From Vibrio metoecus (GTDB lineage: Bacteria; Pseudomonadota; Gammaproteobacteria; Enterobacterales; Vibrionaceae): 64,000 nucleotides of DNA. The notes beneath the pieces were generated by a model. The model saw only the letters and a program-made list of their open reading frames with translations, had not been told where the DNA came from and made no database searches. Below are positions 43,680-53,101 of this stretch, piece after piece; the stretch's first letter is position 1; every line of letters begins with the position of its first letter. A program made the translations under genes and the position numbers. The stretch spans positions 2,552,001 through 2,616,000 of the forward strand of contig NZ_CP035686.1 in the NCBI RefSeq assembly GCF_009665255.1. The letters are read 5' to 3'.

Positions 43680-44959
43680 TGCTGCTCCGTACGCTTTATA
43701 CGCTTTTACTCACTTTAGCTGCACCGTTTTTACTGTATGGCCTCTATCGCCGTAGACAGGGGAAACCCAGTGTCGGAAAACGTTGGAAAGAGCATTTCGG
43801 CATTACCCCACCACTAAAAACCGCAACCCCACCGATTTGGATCCATGCCGCGTCGGTGGGTGAAACCTTAGCGGTAACGCCCTTGATCAAACAAATTAAG
43901 CAACGTTCACCAAATACACCAATTCTACTGACTACCACCACCCCGACGGGTGCTGAACAAGCGGAAAAATTGGCGGATTGGGTTGAGCATCGTTATACCC
44001 CGATTGATTTTTCCTTTGCGGTGAGAGGCTTTTTGCGTCGTATCCGACCTTACCAATTGATCATAGTGGAAACAGAACTGTGGCCAAATACTCTACACGC
44101 AGTAGCCAAAGCGGGTTTGCCCATCACTCTCGTGAATGCACGGCTTTCGGAGAAATCCTATCGCGGTTATCAGCGAATTCGCCCATTTTTTAACTGCATG
44201 ACGAAGCATCTCAGCCTAGTGTTGTGTCAATTCGCAGACGATGCGCAGCGTTTTATTCAGCTCGGTGTGGAAGAGAAAAAAATCAAAATTACCGGTTCGA
44301 TTAAGTTTGATATCAGCATCACCGATGAGGTGATTGCTCAAGGTGAAGCGCTCAGAACGGCTTTAGGAAACCATCGCCCAATCTGGATAGCCGCAAGCAC
44401 GCATCAAAGCGAAGATGAAATCGTCTTAGCGGCACATCAAGCGATCCTCAAGCAGCATCCTGATGCTCTTTTGATTTTAGTGCCGCGCCATCCTGAACGT
44501 TTTGCGGCGGTGCATAAGCTCGCAGCCAGTCTCTTTTCTGTGCAAACTCGTAGCAGCCAACAAACAATAGCCTCCGACACTCAAGTGTATCTAGGCGATA
44601 CCATGGGCGAGATGCTGGTATTACTCGGAGCCTCTGATGTGTGTTTTATGGGAGGCAGTTTAGTGGGCAAAAAAGTCGGCGGGCATAATTTGCTTGAACC
44701 TGCCGCACTGGCAAAACCCATCATTACAGGCCCTAGCTTTTACAACTTTACCGATATCACCCACGCACTCATGAATGCACATGCCTGTGTGATTGCTGAC
44801 CAACCAGAAACCATTGCCAAGCAGGTGAACCATTGGTTTTCTGATGTTCAAGAACGGCAGCAATGCGGAAAAAATGCGTTAGAGATTGTGATGCAAAATC
44901 GTGGGGCTCTCGAAAACACCTTGATCGAATTAGGTTTTACTAAGGAATTCGTCCAATGA
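43679..44959 (+). CDS. waaA: Kdo transferase (WaaA/KdtA)
   Basis: A GT30 enzyme of 426 residues with an N-terminal membrane anchor (residues 3-22), IHAASVGETLA with catalytic Glu62, TTTTPTGAEQ and LVPRHPERF. It transfers Kdo from CMP-Kdo to lipid IVA; Vibrio enzymes typically add one Kdo that is then phosphorylated by KdkA, whose gene is nearby. The frame extends 13 codons upstream into the GT32 gene, but MLLRTLYTLLLTL is the usual start and the ATG overlaps the upstream stop. Confidence 0.94.
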   Translation: MLLRTLYTLLLTLAAPFLLYGLYRRRQGKPSVGKRWKEHFGITPPLKTATPPIWIHAASVGETLAVTPLIKQIKQRSPNTPILLTTTTPTGAEQAEKLADWVEHRYTPIDFSFAVRGFLRRIRPYQLIIVETELWPNTLHAVAKAGLPITLVNARLSEKSYRGYQRIRPFFNCMTKHLSLVLCQFADDAQRFIQLGVEEKKIKITGSIKFDISITDEVIAQGEALRTALGNHRPIWIAASTHQSEDEIVLAAHQAILKQHPDALLILVPRHPERFAAVHKLAASLFSVQTRSSQQTIASDTQVYLGDTMGEMLVLLGASDVCFMGGSLVGKKVGGHNLLEPAALAKPIITGPSFYNFTDITHALMNAHACVIADQPETIAKQVNHWFSDVQERQQCGKNALEIVMQNRGALENTLIELGFTKEFVQ

Positions 44960-45336
44960 AAAAATTGATCGTCGACCTCGACGGCACTCTCACCCAAGCC
45001 AATACTTCCGATTATCGTAACGTGCTACCTCGGCTTGATGTGATTGAGCAGCTTCGCGAGTACCACCAACAAGGGTTTGAGATTGTGATTTCGACGGCGC
45101 GTAATATGCGCACTTATGAAGGTAACGTCGGCAAAATCAATATCCACACGCTTCCTATCATTACTGAGTGGCTGGATAAACACCAAGTGCCTTATGATGA
45201 AATTTTAGTGGGTAAACCTTGGTGTGGACACGATGGCTTTTACATTGATGATCGTGCCGTGCGCCCTTCCGAATTTGCCTCGATGAGTTTGGAAGAGATC
45301 CACCAACTCTTTGAGAAGGAAAAATCATGTTCCTAA
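44956..45336 (+). CDS. HAD-superfamily phosphatase of the core cluster
   Basis: A small 126-residue HAD protein. LIVDLDGTLT has the nucleophile and acid-base Asp pair (residues 7 and 9), VISTARN supplies motif II, and KPWCGHDGFYIDDRA supplies Lys and the motif IV acidic pair. It lacks a large cap domain, as in KdsC-like and capsule-type phosphatases. It overlaps waaA by 4 bases and the next gene by 10. Together with the following kinase/nucleotidyltransferase genes it may process a phosphorylated sugar or alcohol (inference). Confidence 0.8.
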   Translation: MKKLIVDLDGTLTQANTSDYRNVLPRLDVIEQLREYHQQGFEIVISTARNMRTYEGNVGKINIHTLPIITEWLDKHQVPYDEILVGKPWCGHDGFYIDDRAVRPSEFASMSLEEIHQLFEKEKSCS

Positions 45337-46910
45337 TTATGTCTGGTGCCTATGTCGGCCAAGAGTTGGAATCTGAATTTGGGCGTATTCCTCCGAGTTT
45401 TCTGCCGTTAGGCAATCGTCGCCTGTTTCAGCATCAAGTCGCTTTGGCACCACAAGGCGTAAAAGTCTACCTCTCTTTACCTGAGTCTTATGTGGTCTCA
45501 GAGATTGACCTCCAGTGGCTTGAACAACATCAGGTGACAATTATCGCTACACCAGATGGACTCAGCTTAGGGGCATCACTGGTGGCAGCACTCAATATTA
45601 GTGGACACTCACTCAATGCACCGCTGCACATCCTCTACGGTGATACGCTATTCAACCAACTGCCAGTTGGCGATGATATCGTCAGCGTTTCCACCGCAAA
45701 AGACAGCTATAACTGGGCCGTATTAACTAATGATGACGTTGATTGGCTACAAGACGCCAATACACCCATGAGTCACGAAAGTCAGCGAATTATCGATGGC
45801 TACTTCAAGTTCAGCCGCCCACGAGAACTGGTTCGTTGTATCACACAGAGTGAGTGGAAGTTTATTGCTGGTCTCAATCGCTATCATAAAAGCGTAGGCT
45901 TAAGTTCCGTTAATTCAATCGGTTGGCTCGACTTTGGCCATGTAAATACTTACTATCACTCCAAAGCCGAATTCACCACCCAACGCGCCTTTAATGAGCT
46001 GACCATCACCGCTAAATGGATTGAAAAGTCGAGCATCAAGAACCAAAAAATCGCATCTGAAGCTTACTGGTTTGACAATCTGCCAATGGCGATGCGTGGC
46101 TTCATTCCACAATATTTAGGCAGCCAAAACAGCGAGGGGAAAATATCTTATCGCTTAGAGTATCTCTACCTAACAGCACTGAACGAGTTATTCGTTTTTT
46201 CCAGATTACCGAGCCAAATCTGGCAGAAAATCTTAGCTAGCGCGGTGGAGTTTTTAAGCCTATGCCTTGAGCAAGCGGTCGAGCCAAATGCTCCTATCAA
46301 TACTCTCGACATACTGTTTTCCGATAAAACCGCTCTACGCCTCAAAGAATTCTGTGCAGCACGACACATCACTTTAGAAGATCAATGGCAGTTCGCTGGA
46401 CAAGATGTTTCGCTCGCGCAAATTCTACGTGATAGCCAAAAACATCTGCCTAATGGGGAACCCTTGTTAGGGGTCTTGCACGGTGATTTTTGCTTTAGCA
46501 ACATTTTGTATGACTTCCGAGCCAACAAAATTAAGACAATTGACCCTAGAGGGATGACGCCTGACGGCCAGAAAACACTGTATGGTGATATCCGCTACGA
46601 TCTCGCTAAACTGAGTCATTCGATTCTTGGCTTGTATGACTGGATTATTGCCGGTTACTACCATGTTGAAATTAGCAATAACTCGATCGAATTAAAGATT
46701 GCCGAGCAGACCCATCATAAAGAGACGCAACAAGGTTTTATCGAACTGATTGAACAGACCTTCGGTCTCACGGCGAAAAATCTCTACGCGATGCAAATTC
46801 AACTATTCCTTTCCATGTTGCCTTTGCATGCCGATGATCGTCGCCGCCAAGATGCCTTGTTTGCGAATGCATTTCGTCTCCATCAAATTTTACTGAGGCT
46901 TGATCAATGA
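45327..46910 (+). CDS. Nucleotidyltransferase-kinase fusion (MobA-like NTase plus APH-type kinase)
   Basis: A 527-residue protein. Residues 1-230 resemble a nucleotide-sugar pyrophosphorylase: PPSFLPLGNRRLFQHQV and LHILYGDTLF. Residues 250-527 form an aminoglycoside/choline-kinase-like domain with VLHGDFCFSNILYD and IDPRG, the Brenner and DxG-type catalytic motifs. A single chain that can phosphorylate a small molecule and activate it with a nucleotide is suggested. The N-terminal domain lacks the usual first glycine-rich loop, so it may bind but not transfer nucleotide. Substrate unknown. Confidence 0.7.
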   Translation: MFLIMSGAYVGQELESEFGRIPPSFLPLGNRRLFQHQVALAPQGVKVYLSLPESYVVSEIDLQWLEQHQVTIIATPDGLSLGASLVAALNISGHSLNAPLHILYGDTLFNQLPVGDDIVSVSTAKDSYNWAVLTNDDVDWLQDANTPMSHESQRIIDGYFKFSRPRELVRCITQSEWKFIAGLNRYHKSVGLSSVNSIGWLDFGHVNTYYHSKAEFTTQRAFNELTITAKWIEKSSIKNQKIASEAYWFDNLPMAMRGFIPQYLGSQNSEGKISYRLEYLYLTALNELFVFSRLPSQIWQKILASAVEFLSLCLEQAVEPNAPINTLDILFSDKTALRLKEFCAARHITLEDQWQFAGQDVSLAQILRDSQKHLPNGEPLLGVLHGDFCFSNILYDFRANKIKTIDPRGMTPDGQKTLYGDIRYDLAKLSHSILGLYDWIIAGYYHVEISNNSIELKIAEQTHHKETQQGFIELIEQTFGLTAKNLYAMQIQLFLSMLPLHADDRRRQDALFANAFRLHQILLRLDQ

Positions 46911-47650
46911 TTGTGATCCCAATGGCGGGAATGAGTTCTCGTTTCTTTAAAGCCGGCTATACCCAGCCTAAATATATGCTTGAAGCCCATGGTCAAACCC
47001 TGTTTGAACACTCGGTCAACAGCTTTGCCTCGTATTTTGCTAGCACTCCGTTTCTGTTTATTGTGCGCAATGTTTACGACACTGCTGCCTTTGTGCGCGA
47101 AAAAGCGACTCAGCTTGGCATTAAACAGTTTTACATTGCTGAATTGCATACAGAAACTCGCGGCCAAGCAGAAACGGTGACTTTAGGCTTAGAAGAACTC
47201 GCAAAACAGGGCGTGGACTATCAAGGCTCGATCACTGTGTTTAACATCGACACATTCCGTCCGAATTTTGTATTTCCTGACATTAGCCAACACAGCGATG
47301 GCTACCTAGAAGTGTTTCAGGGCAGCGGTGACAACTGGTCTTTCGCCAAACCAGAACATACAGGCAGCACCAAGGTGATTCAGACTGCCGAGAAAAATCC
47401 GATTTCCGATCTCTGTAGTACCGGCCTTTATCACTTCAATCGTAAAGAGGATTACTTGGAGGCATATCGCGAATACGTTGCCAGACCTAGCCAAGAATGG
47501 GAGCGAGGCGAGCTATACATTGCGCCACTCTACAACCTACTCATACAAAAAGGGTTAAATATTCACTACCACTTGATCGCGCGCCATGAGGTCATTTTTT
47601 GTGGCGTGCCAGATGAGTACACTGACTTTTTGAGGCAGCCACAACCATGA
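46907..47650 (+). CDS. Nucleotidyltransferase (sugar-phosphate NTP transferase family)
   Basis: A 247-residue GT-A-fold nucleotidyltransferase with N-terminal PMAGMSSRFFKAGYTQPKYM, containing the nucleotide loop and conserved Lys, and VFNIDTFRP with the metal Asp. It should activate a phosphorylated compound with CTP, UTP or a similar nucleotide. It overlaps both neighbours by 4 bases. Lying after a HAD phosphatase and a kinase fusion, it suggests a small dedicated pathway for an activated core substituent. Substrate is not readable. Confidence 0.78.
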   Translation: MIVIPMAGMSSRFFKAGYTQPKYMLEAHGQTLFEHSVNSFASYFASTPFLFIVRNVYDTAAFVREKATQLGIKQFYIAELHTETRGQAETVTLGLEELAKQGVDYQGSITVFNIDTFRPNFVFPDISQHSDGYLEVFQGSGDNWSFAKPEHTGSTKVIQTAEKNPISDLCSTGLYHFNRKEDYLEAYREYVARPSQEWERGELYIAPLYNLLIQKGLNIHYHLIARHEVIFCGVPDEYTDFLRQPQP

Positions 47651-48570
47651 TCAAGATTGATGATGAAGCGATCACCTTTGTTGTACAGGGACCGGTACAA
47701 GCCAGTGCCAGTCGTCAGCAAATCGCGGGCATCACCGAGCTGTGTTTGAACTCCATACGCCACTTTTTTCCTAAATCGACCATCATTCTGTCTACTTGGA
47801 AAGGGCAGCCGTTGGATGGGCTCGATTACGACCAAGTGTTGGAACTGGATGATCCCGGCTCAAATACCGTTTTTTATGACGGTCAGCCAATTAAACTCAA
47901 TAATAACCGTCAGATGTACAGCACCCACATGGGGCTGAAAGCAGTAAAAACGCCTTATGCTGTTAAGTTACGTACCGATAACCTACTGACGGGTCGTCAA
48001 TTTGTTGAGTTGTATGAACAATATGCCGATCTCCCCCGAGCGCAGAATTATCAATTTTTGACTCAACGGGTGCTCACTAGCAGCACGTTTTTTATTTCGA
48101 GCCACTACGGGCATCCGGTTTATTTTCATAAAAGCGATCTGTTTGATTTTGGACTGACTCAAGATCTCCTGACTATTTGGTCTGATCGCTGGATACCAGA
48201 ATTACACTTCACGCTTAAACCGGGCTACAAAGCACGCCACCCAGCGACAGAGCAAGTTTTGTGTCTGAATTGGATCTCAGCACTACTCGGTGAAGATCAC
48301 CATGTTGAGAGCAAAACCTGCGATCACGCAGGCTTAGGTGAAGACTTTTGGCCACAGTTTATGGCTAATAACTTACTCATGGATTGTCCAGAAAATATTG
48401 GATTGGATGTCACTGAGCGCTTCTATAAACGAGGTAATCTGGCGCTTGAATATGACCTTAAGGATTGGCTGTATCTTAATGGGCAGACTCGTCGTCCGCT
48501 TGATATTAAGCGCTTATATCGCTACTACCGTTATCAAGAAGGCAAGCTTTTACGTAAGCTCAAATCCTAA
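47647..48570 (+). CDS. wavE: WavE family LPS core biosynthesis protein
   Basis: A 307-residue soluble protein of the WavE family, named from the V. cholerae core (wav) cluster. TFVVQGPVQAS at the start, NNNRQMYSTHMGLKAV, then VKLRTDNLLTG with an acidic metal-site candidate, look like a GT-A transferase. I infer that it uses a donor made by the upstream kinase/nucleotidyltransferase genes. Last gene of the waaF operon; its end overlaps that of kdkA on the other strand by 4 bases. Confidence 0.85.
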   Translation: MIKIDDEAITFVVQGPVQASASRQQIAGITELCLNSIRHFFPKSTIILSTWKGQPLDGLDYDQVLELDDPGSNTVFYDGQPIKLNNNRQMYSTHMGLKAVKTPYAVKLRTDNLLTGRQFVELYEQYADLPRAQNYQFLTQRVLTSSTFFISSHYGHPVYFHKSDLFDFGLTQDLLTIWSDRWIPELHFTLKPGYKARHPATEQVLCLNWISALLGEDHHVESKTCDHAGLGEDFWPQFMANNLLMDCPENIGLDVTERFYKRGNLALEYDLKDWLYLNGQTRRPLDIKRLYRYYRYQEGKLLRKLKS

Positions 48571-49325
48571 TCGACCAATTGGTAACCTTGCACTACAGGT
48601 TGCCAATCGAATTCGCTCCATTTAACGGCTCGTTTGACAACTTCTTTCTCAAACGACCTCTTCAATCGTTTGAGATTCCCTTGTTTCCAAGAATCTCCAA
48701 TTTGCACATAACACTTATCAAAATCAATAATCCATACCTTCTCTTGGTCATCAATCAAGATGTTATGAATATTAAGATCGGTGTGGTTAACTTGCGCATC
48801 GTGCATTTTGCGGATCTCACGGCCGATTTTACGATAGAGTTCATCGCTGATCGGGCTTTCTTGCAAAATGCTCACCAGATCGCGGGCATTCGGCACCTTT
48901 TCACTTAAGAGATCGGCTTTATACAGTAGCCCGTGGTTTTGTACGCGAGCGGCAATCGGGCGCGGCACGTTAACGCCAGCATCGCGCAAGTGATTGAGCA
49001 GAATAAATTCTTGATAGCTGCGAGTCTTTTCCCAACCAGTGAACCCGTAAGAATCGGCCACTAGTTTGCCAAACAAACCACCGCGGCGATAATGACGCAA
49101 CGCACCTTGTGTCTGTTGCAACTGTACAAACCACGTAGTGCCTCGTCCTGTCGCGCTGCCGAGCACTTTACCATTTTGCTGCCAAAACTCGGGGTTACAG
49201 CATTGACTTGGGTCTTCATGCAAAAGCGCGTCGTCAAACCAAACTTTCTGCTGCGCGTCGTTGAACGTCTGTATCAAGGGGCGATTCCTATCGTTATCCG
49301 GTAGTTTTGCAGTTTTGCTCTGCAT
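48567..49325 (-). CDS. kdkA: 3-deoxy-D-manno-octulosonic acid kinase (KdkA)
   Basis: A 252-residue protein-kinase-fold enzyme. The catalytic loop is HTDLNIHNILIDD and the metal Asp lies in VWIIDFDKC. GGLFGKLVADSYGF and SYQEFILLNHL fit KdkA. It phosphorylates the 4-position of the single Kdo in the Vibrio inner core at the inner membrane. Faces waaA/wavE convergently. The ATG at 49325 has no clear ribosome site; a later start cannot be excluded. Confidence 0.9.
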   Translation of the reverse strand: MQSKTAKLPDNDRNRPLIQTFNDAQQKVWFDDALLHEDPSQCCNPEFWQQNGKVLGSATGRGTTWFVQLQQTQGALRHYRRGGLFGKLVADSYGFTGWEKTRSYQEFILLNHLRDAGVNVPRPIAARVQNHGLLYKADLLSEKVPNARDLVSILQESPISDELYRKIGREIRKMHDAQVNHTDLNIHNILIDDQEKVWIIDFDKCYVQIGDSWKQGNLKRLKRSFEKEVVKRAVKWSEFDWQPVVQGYQLVD

Positions 49326-49410
49326 CTGGCGTGCTGCATTTTACATTTTCTGGTCAGCTCTGCATAATTCTGGCTCAATTATCGAATAGTTTTATCGAAT
49401 AGGCTTGGCT

Positions 49411-50478
49411 ATGGCATTGTTTCAATCAGCCCCACACTCCCTCTGTATCCTGCGTTTATCGGCGATTGGTGATGTCTGTAATACGATAGCTGCCGTACAA
49501 GCGATTCAACGCCAATGGCCGCAAACACGTATCACTTGGGTGACGGGTAAACTGGAAGCAGAACTGATCCAATCTCTGCCCGATATTCAGGTCATCGTGT
49601 TTGATAAAAAACTCGGATGGCGTGCTTATACTCAGCTTTGGCAGCAATTAAAGTCCGAGCGTTTTGATGCGCTGCTGCACATGCAGTACGCTTTTCGCGC
49701 CAGCATTGCAACATTAGGGATCAAAGCGCGCTATAAACTGGGTTTTGATGCGGCGCGCAGCCAAGATTTTCAAACTTGGTTTACCAATGTCAAAGTTCCC
49801 TCACCGGACAAAATGCACGTCTTAGATGGGTTATTGGCGTTTGTTGAGCACTTAGGTATTCGCGATATTGAGCCTAAGTGGTCACTCACCTGCCAACCTG
49901 ACGATCTGACATGGGCTGAGGCGCAGTTTCAGCCCGAGCAACCTCGCTTAGTTGTGGTGCCCGGAGCAAGCAAAGCTTATAAGAATTGGACGGCAGAGGG
50001 CTATGCAGCAGTTATTGAACATGCCCAACAACAAGGCTGGCAAGTGATCTTGGCCGGAAGCCCAGCACAAGTTGAGCGAGATCTGGCCGCGCAAGTGGAG
50101 CAAGCACTCGCTCACCCCGTCTTAAACTTGGTGGGAAAAAGCACGCTGCAAAAGATGCTCGCACTGCTCGCAAAGGCAGATTTGGTGATCGCCCCCGATA
50201 CAGGCCCTGCGCATATGGCGAACGCCATGCATACACCAATCATTGGTCTCTACGCTCACCATAATCCTGAGCGCACAGGTCCATACCATTATCGCCACTA
50301 TGTCGTTTCCGTTTACCAAGAAGCTTTACTTGCGGAAACCGGTAAAACGCCGCAGCAGGTTGATTGGCGCACTCGGGTTAAAGACCCCAATGCGATGCAG
50401 CGCATCACCGCGCAACAAGTGATTGCGATGTTTGAGCGTGCCGCTGCTGACATCATGGCCACACAGGTGAACGATTGA
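49411..50478 (+). CDS. Glycosyltransferase family 9 heptosyltransferase (heptosyltransferase I/OpsX-like)
   Basis: A 355-residue GT9 enzyme: LCILRLSAIGDVCNTIAAV at the start, VVPGASKAYKNW in the middle and APDTGPAHMANAMHTPIIGLY near the end. Strong similarity by eye to heptosyltransferase I of the OpsX type, which adds the first heptose to phosphorylated Kdo, consistent with the neighbouring kdkA. The ATG at 49411 is chosen over an in-frame TTG at 49405. Short gap of 42 bases before the next gene. Confidence 0.85.
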   Translation: MALFQSAPHSLCILRLSAIGDVCNTIAAVQAIQRQWPQTRITWVTGKLEAELIQSLPDIQVIVFDKKLGWRAYTQLWQQLKSERFDALLHMQYAFRASIATLGIKARYKLGFDAARSQDFQTWFTNVKVPSPDKMHVLDGLLAFVEHLGIRDIEPKWSLTCQPDDLTWAEAQFQPEQPRLVVVPGASKAYKNWTAEGYAAVIEHAQQQGWQVILAGSPAQVERDLAAQVEQALAHPVLNLVGKSTLQKMLALLAKADLVIAPDTGPAHMANAMHTPIIGLYAHHNPERTGPYHYRHYVVSVYQEALLAETGKTPQQVDWRTRVKDPNAMQRITAQQVIAMFERAAADIMATQVND

Positions 50479-50520
50479 AACACCTTTTATACCCAGATTT
50501 ATTCGTAGCGAGGATTTTTC

Positions 50521-51300
50521 GTGAATAAACCAACGCTTGCTGTCGCATTGATAGTAAAAAATGAAGCGCGTCATCTGGATGAGTGCTTACAAACCGTGCA
50601 CGACTGGGTTGATGAAATCGTGGTGCTCGATTCTGGCAGTCACGATGAAACCGAGCAGGTCGCGCGTCGTTACACTGAAAAATTTTACGTGAATGCAAAG
50701 TGGCCGGGCTTTGGCCAGCAGCGCCAGTTGGCACAATCTTATGTCCAATCGGATTATGTGCTGTGGCTGGATGCCGATGAGCGAGTGACTCCGGAGCTCA
50801 AGCAAAGCATTTTGCAAGCCGTTGCCGCTAATAAGCCGGATACCTTGTATCAATTTGCACGCCTCAGTTGGGTGTTTGGTCGCTTTATCCGCCATAGCGG
50901 TTGGTACCCCGATCGCGTACTGCGCCTCTACCCAACTCAGCTGACTCGCTACAATGACGCATTAGTGCATGAAAAGGTGCACGTTGAACCAAGCATGAAA
51001 GTCGAAACTTTAGCGGGCGATGCGATTCACTACACCTATAACGATGTGCACCACTATCTGGTGAAATCCGCGGGTTACGCCAAAGCGTGGGCGGATCAGC
51101 GTCAGGCGAAAGGCAAGAAGGCATCCCTTTCTCAAGGCATCGTCCATGCTGTGGGCTGTTTTTTGAAAATGTATCTGCTCAAGCGCGGTTTTTTAGATGG
51201 AAAACAGGGATTTTTAATTGCACTGCTCTCTGCACACTCCACCTTTGTGAAATACGCTGATTTGTGGGCACGTGATAATGACGAGCACTACAAACGCTAA
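50521..51300 (+). CDS. Glycosyltransferase family 2, WaaE/KdtX/LgtF type
   Basis: A 259-residue GT2 enzyme. VALIVKNEARHLDECL, VLDSGSHDETE and LWLDADERVTPEL are the signature motifs of the beta-1,4-glucosyltransferase group (WaaE/LgtF/KdtX) that adds glucose to heptose I. A short amphipathic C-terminal part may associate with the membrane. GTG start with GAGGA at good spacing. Ends at a strong hairpin terminator shared with the convergent gene. Confidence 0.88.
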   Translation: MNKPTLAVALIVKNEARHLDECLQTVHDWVDEIVVLDSGSHDETEQVARRYTEKFYVNAKWPGFGQQRQLAQSYVQSDYVLWLDADERVTPELKQSILQAVAANKPDTLYQFARLSWVFGRFIRHSGWYPDRVLRLYPTQLTRYNDALVHEKVHVEPSMKVETLAGDAIHYTYNDVHHYLVKSAGYAKAWADQRQAKGKKASLSQGIVHAVGCFLKMYLLKRGFLDGKQGFLIALLSAHSTFVKYADLWARDNDEHYKR

Positions 51301-51334
51301 GCGGATATCTATCGAGTAAAGTAACAAAGAAAAA

Positions 51335-51356
51335 GGGAGCCGCAGCTCCCTTTTTT
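51335..51356. terminator. Bidirectional intrinsic terminator
   Basis: GGGAGC, loop CGCA, GCTCCC followed by six T on the plus strand; on the minus strand the same stem is followed by TTTTTCTTT. It lies between the convergent GT2 and GT9 genes. Confidence 0.85.
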
Positions 51357-51361
51357 AATAA

Positions 51362-52399
51362 TTAAAGCTGCACACTACGCAGCCAAGGCGCAAGCTCAGT
51401 CAATACGCTCTTCATATCAATCCGACTCATGTTCTCTTGGTTCGCTTTATCATCTGCGGGCGGCGGACAAAAAGCGATGTGCTTACCTTGCGAGTTGAGT
51501 GGTCGCCAGCGCAGTGGCGTTGCTGAACGCTTGGCTGGGAAGAATCCGACCGTGGGCACATCCAAGGCTGCTGCGATATGCAAAGGCCCTGTCGAGCCCG
51601 CGATAAAAAGCTGCGCGCACGCCAGCGAGCGCGTGAAATCCACCAGCCCGTCATTTTTGGCGTACAAGGCTGCCGACACTCCTTGCTCAGAAAGCAAACT
51701 TTGCAATTGCGCCGCTTTCTCTTCTTCACCAGGACCTGCGGTGAGCACCACTTGTTTGTGTTCATCCATCACGCCTGTCACTAACTCACTGTATTGCGTC
51801 AAAGAGAGATTATTCGCTGAACCGCCACTGCCTGCATGAACAAAAAGCCACGCCTTAGCCGGATTAAGCTCTAGCTGATCAGCGAGTTTGCTGCGCTGCG
51901 CCGCCAACTGCTCAGCAGGAAAGGTCAGATACGGTGCGTTTGGTTCAATAATCGGCTGGCCGATATCACGCAAAAAAGCACGTACCAAATCAAGATTATA
52001 TTCGTATTCCGGCTTGGCCGATTGCGAGCGCTTTTGCTTAATGCGGTGCTGATAGAAAATCTGCGCCAATTTGGTCGCGGGCGCTAAACGGTAAGGAATG
52101 CGTGCTTTCCATACTAAGAGCGCGTTATACATGGTCGAAAACAGGTTAATAGAAGCATCAAACTGCTGCGCTTTTAAGCTTTGCACCAACTGCTGATGCT
52201 GCACCTTATCCGCCTGTTGACCGGGGTCGATGATCACCGCGTCAATCCATGGACAAAGCTCAGCCAGTGCGGCGGTGTATTTCGGCACCAGCGCGGTGAT
52301 ATGACAATCCGGTAGAGAAGCTTTCAGCATAGCGAAACTTGGCCAAGCCAGCATAAAATCGCCAATTTTATCGTTGCGAATAACCAGTAACTTTTTCAT
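51362..52399 (-). CDS. Glycosyltransferase family 9 (core heptosyltransferase, WaaQ-like)
   Basis: A 345-residue GT9 enzyme with LLVIRNDKIGDFMLAWPSF, FVHAGSGGSANN and IAGSTGPLHIAAALDVPTVGF. The motifs match heptosyltransferases; by analogy with E. coli it could be the heptosyltransferase III type. It is transcribed alone, back to back with coaD. It is the fourth GT9 protein of the window. Confidence 0.83.
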   Translation of the reverse strand: MKKLLVIRNDKIGDFMLAWPSFAMLKASLPDCHITALVPKYTAALAELCPWIDAVIIDPGQQADKVQHQQLVQSLKAQQFDASINLFSTMYNALLVWKARIPYRLAPATKLAQIFYQHRIKQKRSQSAKPEYEYNLDLVRAFLRDIGQPIIEPNAPYLTFPAEQLAAQRSKLADQLELNPAKAWLFVHAGSGGSANNLSLTQYSELVTGVMDEHKQVVLTAGPGEEEKAAQLQSLLSEQGVSAALYAKNDGLVDFTRSLACAQLFIAGSTGPLHIAAALDVPTVGFFPAKRSATPLRWRPLNSQGKHIAFCPPPADDKANQENMSRIDMKSVLTELAPWLRSVQL

Positions 52400-52509
52400 T
52401 GTGCTCGATAAGGTGTGAAATTTTGCGTGCTCATCATACCGACTTCATAGGTAAATGTGAGGCTTTTTGTTAGGATGAGGCCACTTCCCTGATTGATGAG
52501 TAACGGATT

Positions 52510-53004
52510 GTGAGCCAAAAACGTCTTTCCCGAGTGATTTACCCCGGCACTTTTGACCCCATCACTAACGGTCATCTGGATCTGATTGAGCGCGCCGCGC
52601 AAATGTTTGATGAAGTGATCATAGCCGTGGCCGCCAGCCCGAGTAAAAACACTCTGTTTACGCTCGAAGAACGGGTCGAGTTCGCGCGCCATGTCACCTC
52701 TCATCTGGATAACGTCAGCGCGAAAGGCTTTTCCGGATTGTTAGTCGATTTTGCCAAAGCCGAAAAAGCGAATGTATTGATCCGCGGCTTGCGTACCACA
52801 GTCGATTTCGAATACGAATTTGGTCTCACCAATATGTATCGCCGTTTAATGCCGGGCTTAGAAAGTGTGTTTTTAACGCCCGCCGAAGAGCACGCATTTA
52901 TCTCATCAACCTTAGTACGAGAAGTGGCGATCCACGGCGGCAATGTGGATGAGTTTGTGCCCACTATTGTGGCTAACGCTCTACATCAAAAGAAAAAAAT
53001 CTAG
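52510..53004 (+). CDS. coaD: Phosphopantetheine adenylyltransferase (CoaD/KdtB)
   Basis: A 164-residue nucleotidyltransferase with the TNGH motif in YPGTFDPITNGHLD and the ISSTLVRE motif near residue 130. It catalyses the fourth step of coenzyme A synthesis. GTG start. Next to LPS core genes as in many gamma-proteobacteria, which gave the old name kdtB. Confidence 0.96.
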   Translation: MSQKRLSRVIYPGTFDPITNGHLDLIERAAQMFDEVIIAVAASPSKNTLFTLEERVEFARHVTSHLDNVSAKGFSGLLVDFAKAEKANVLIRGLRTTVDFEYEFGLTNMYRRLMPGLESVFLTPAEEHAFISSTLVREVAIHGGNVDEFVPTIVANALHQKKKI

Positions 53005-53043
53005 TTATTCAAAGAGATGTAAGCTCACATCCCTCAATCCCCC

Positions 53044-53098
53044 TTCCTACTTGAAGCTGCAGCGGTGTTGGCTACCTGCAACTCCAAGTCGTTTGGGT
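53044..53098. repeat. Imperfect inverted repeat resembling ERIC ends
   Basis: ACTTGAAGCTGCAG and CTGCAACTCCAAGT face each other around a short centre (with TTGGCTACC), between coaD and the end of mutM. The arms resemble the terminal part of ERIC elements (CTGCAACTTGAAGTATGACG, from memory). The usual ERIC core is absent here. Could also act as a weak terminator. Confidence 0.4.
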
Positions 53099-53101
53099 AT
53101 A

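Noticed and set aside
48579..49304. Plus-strand frames opposite kdkA
   Set aside because: kdkA has complete kinase motifs on the minus strand; the plus frames are shadows.
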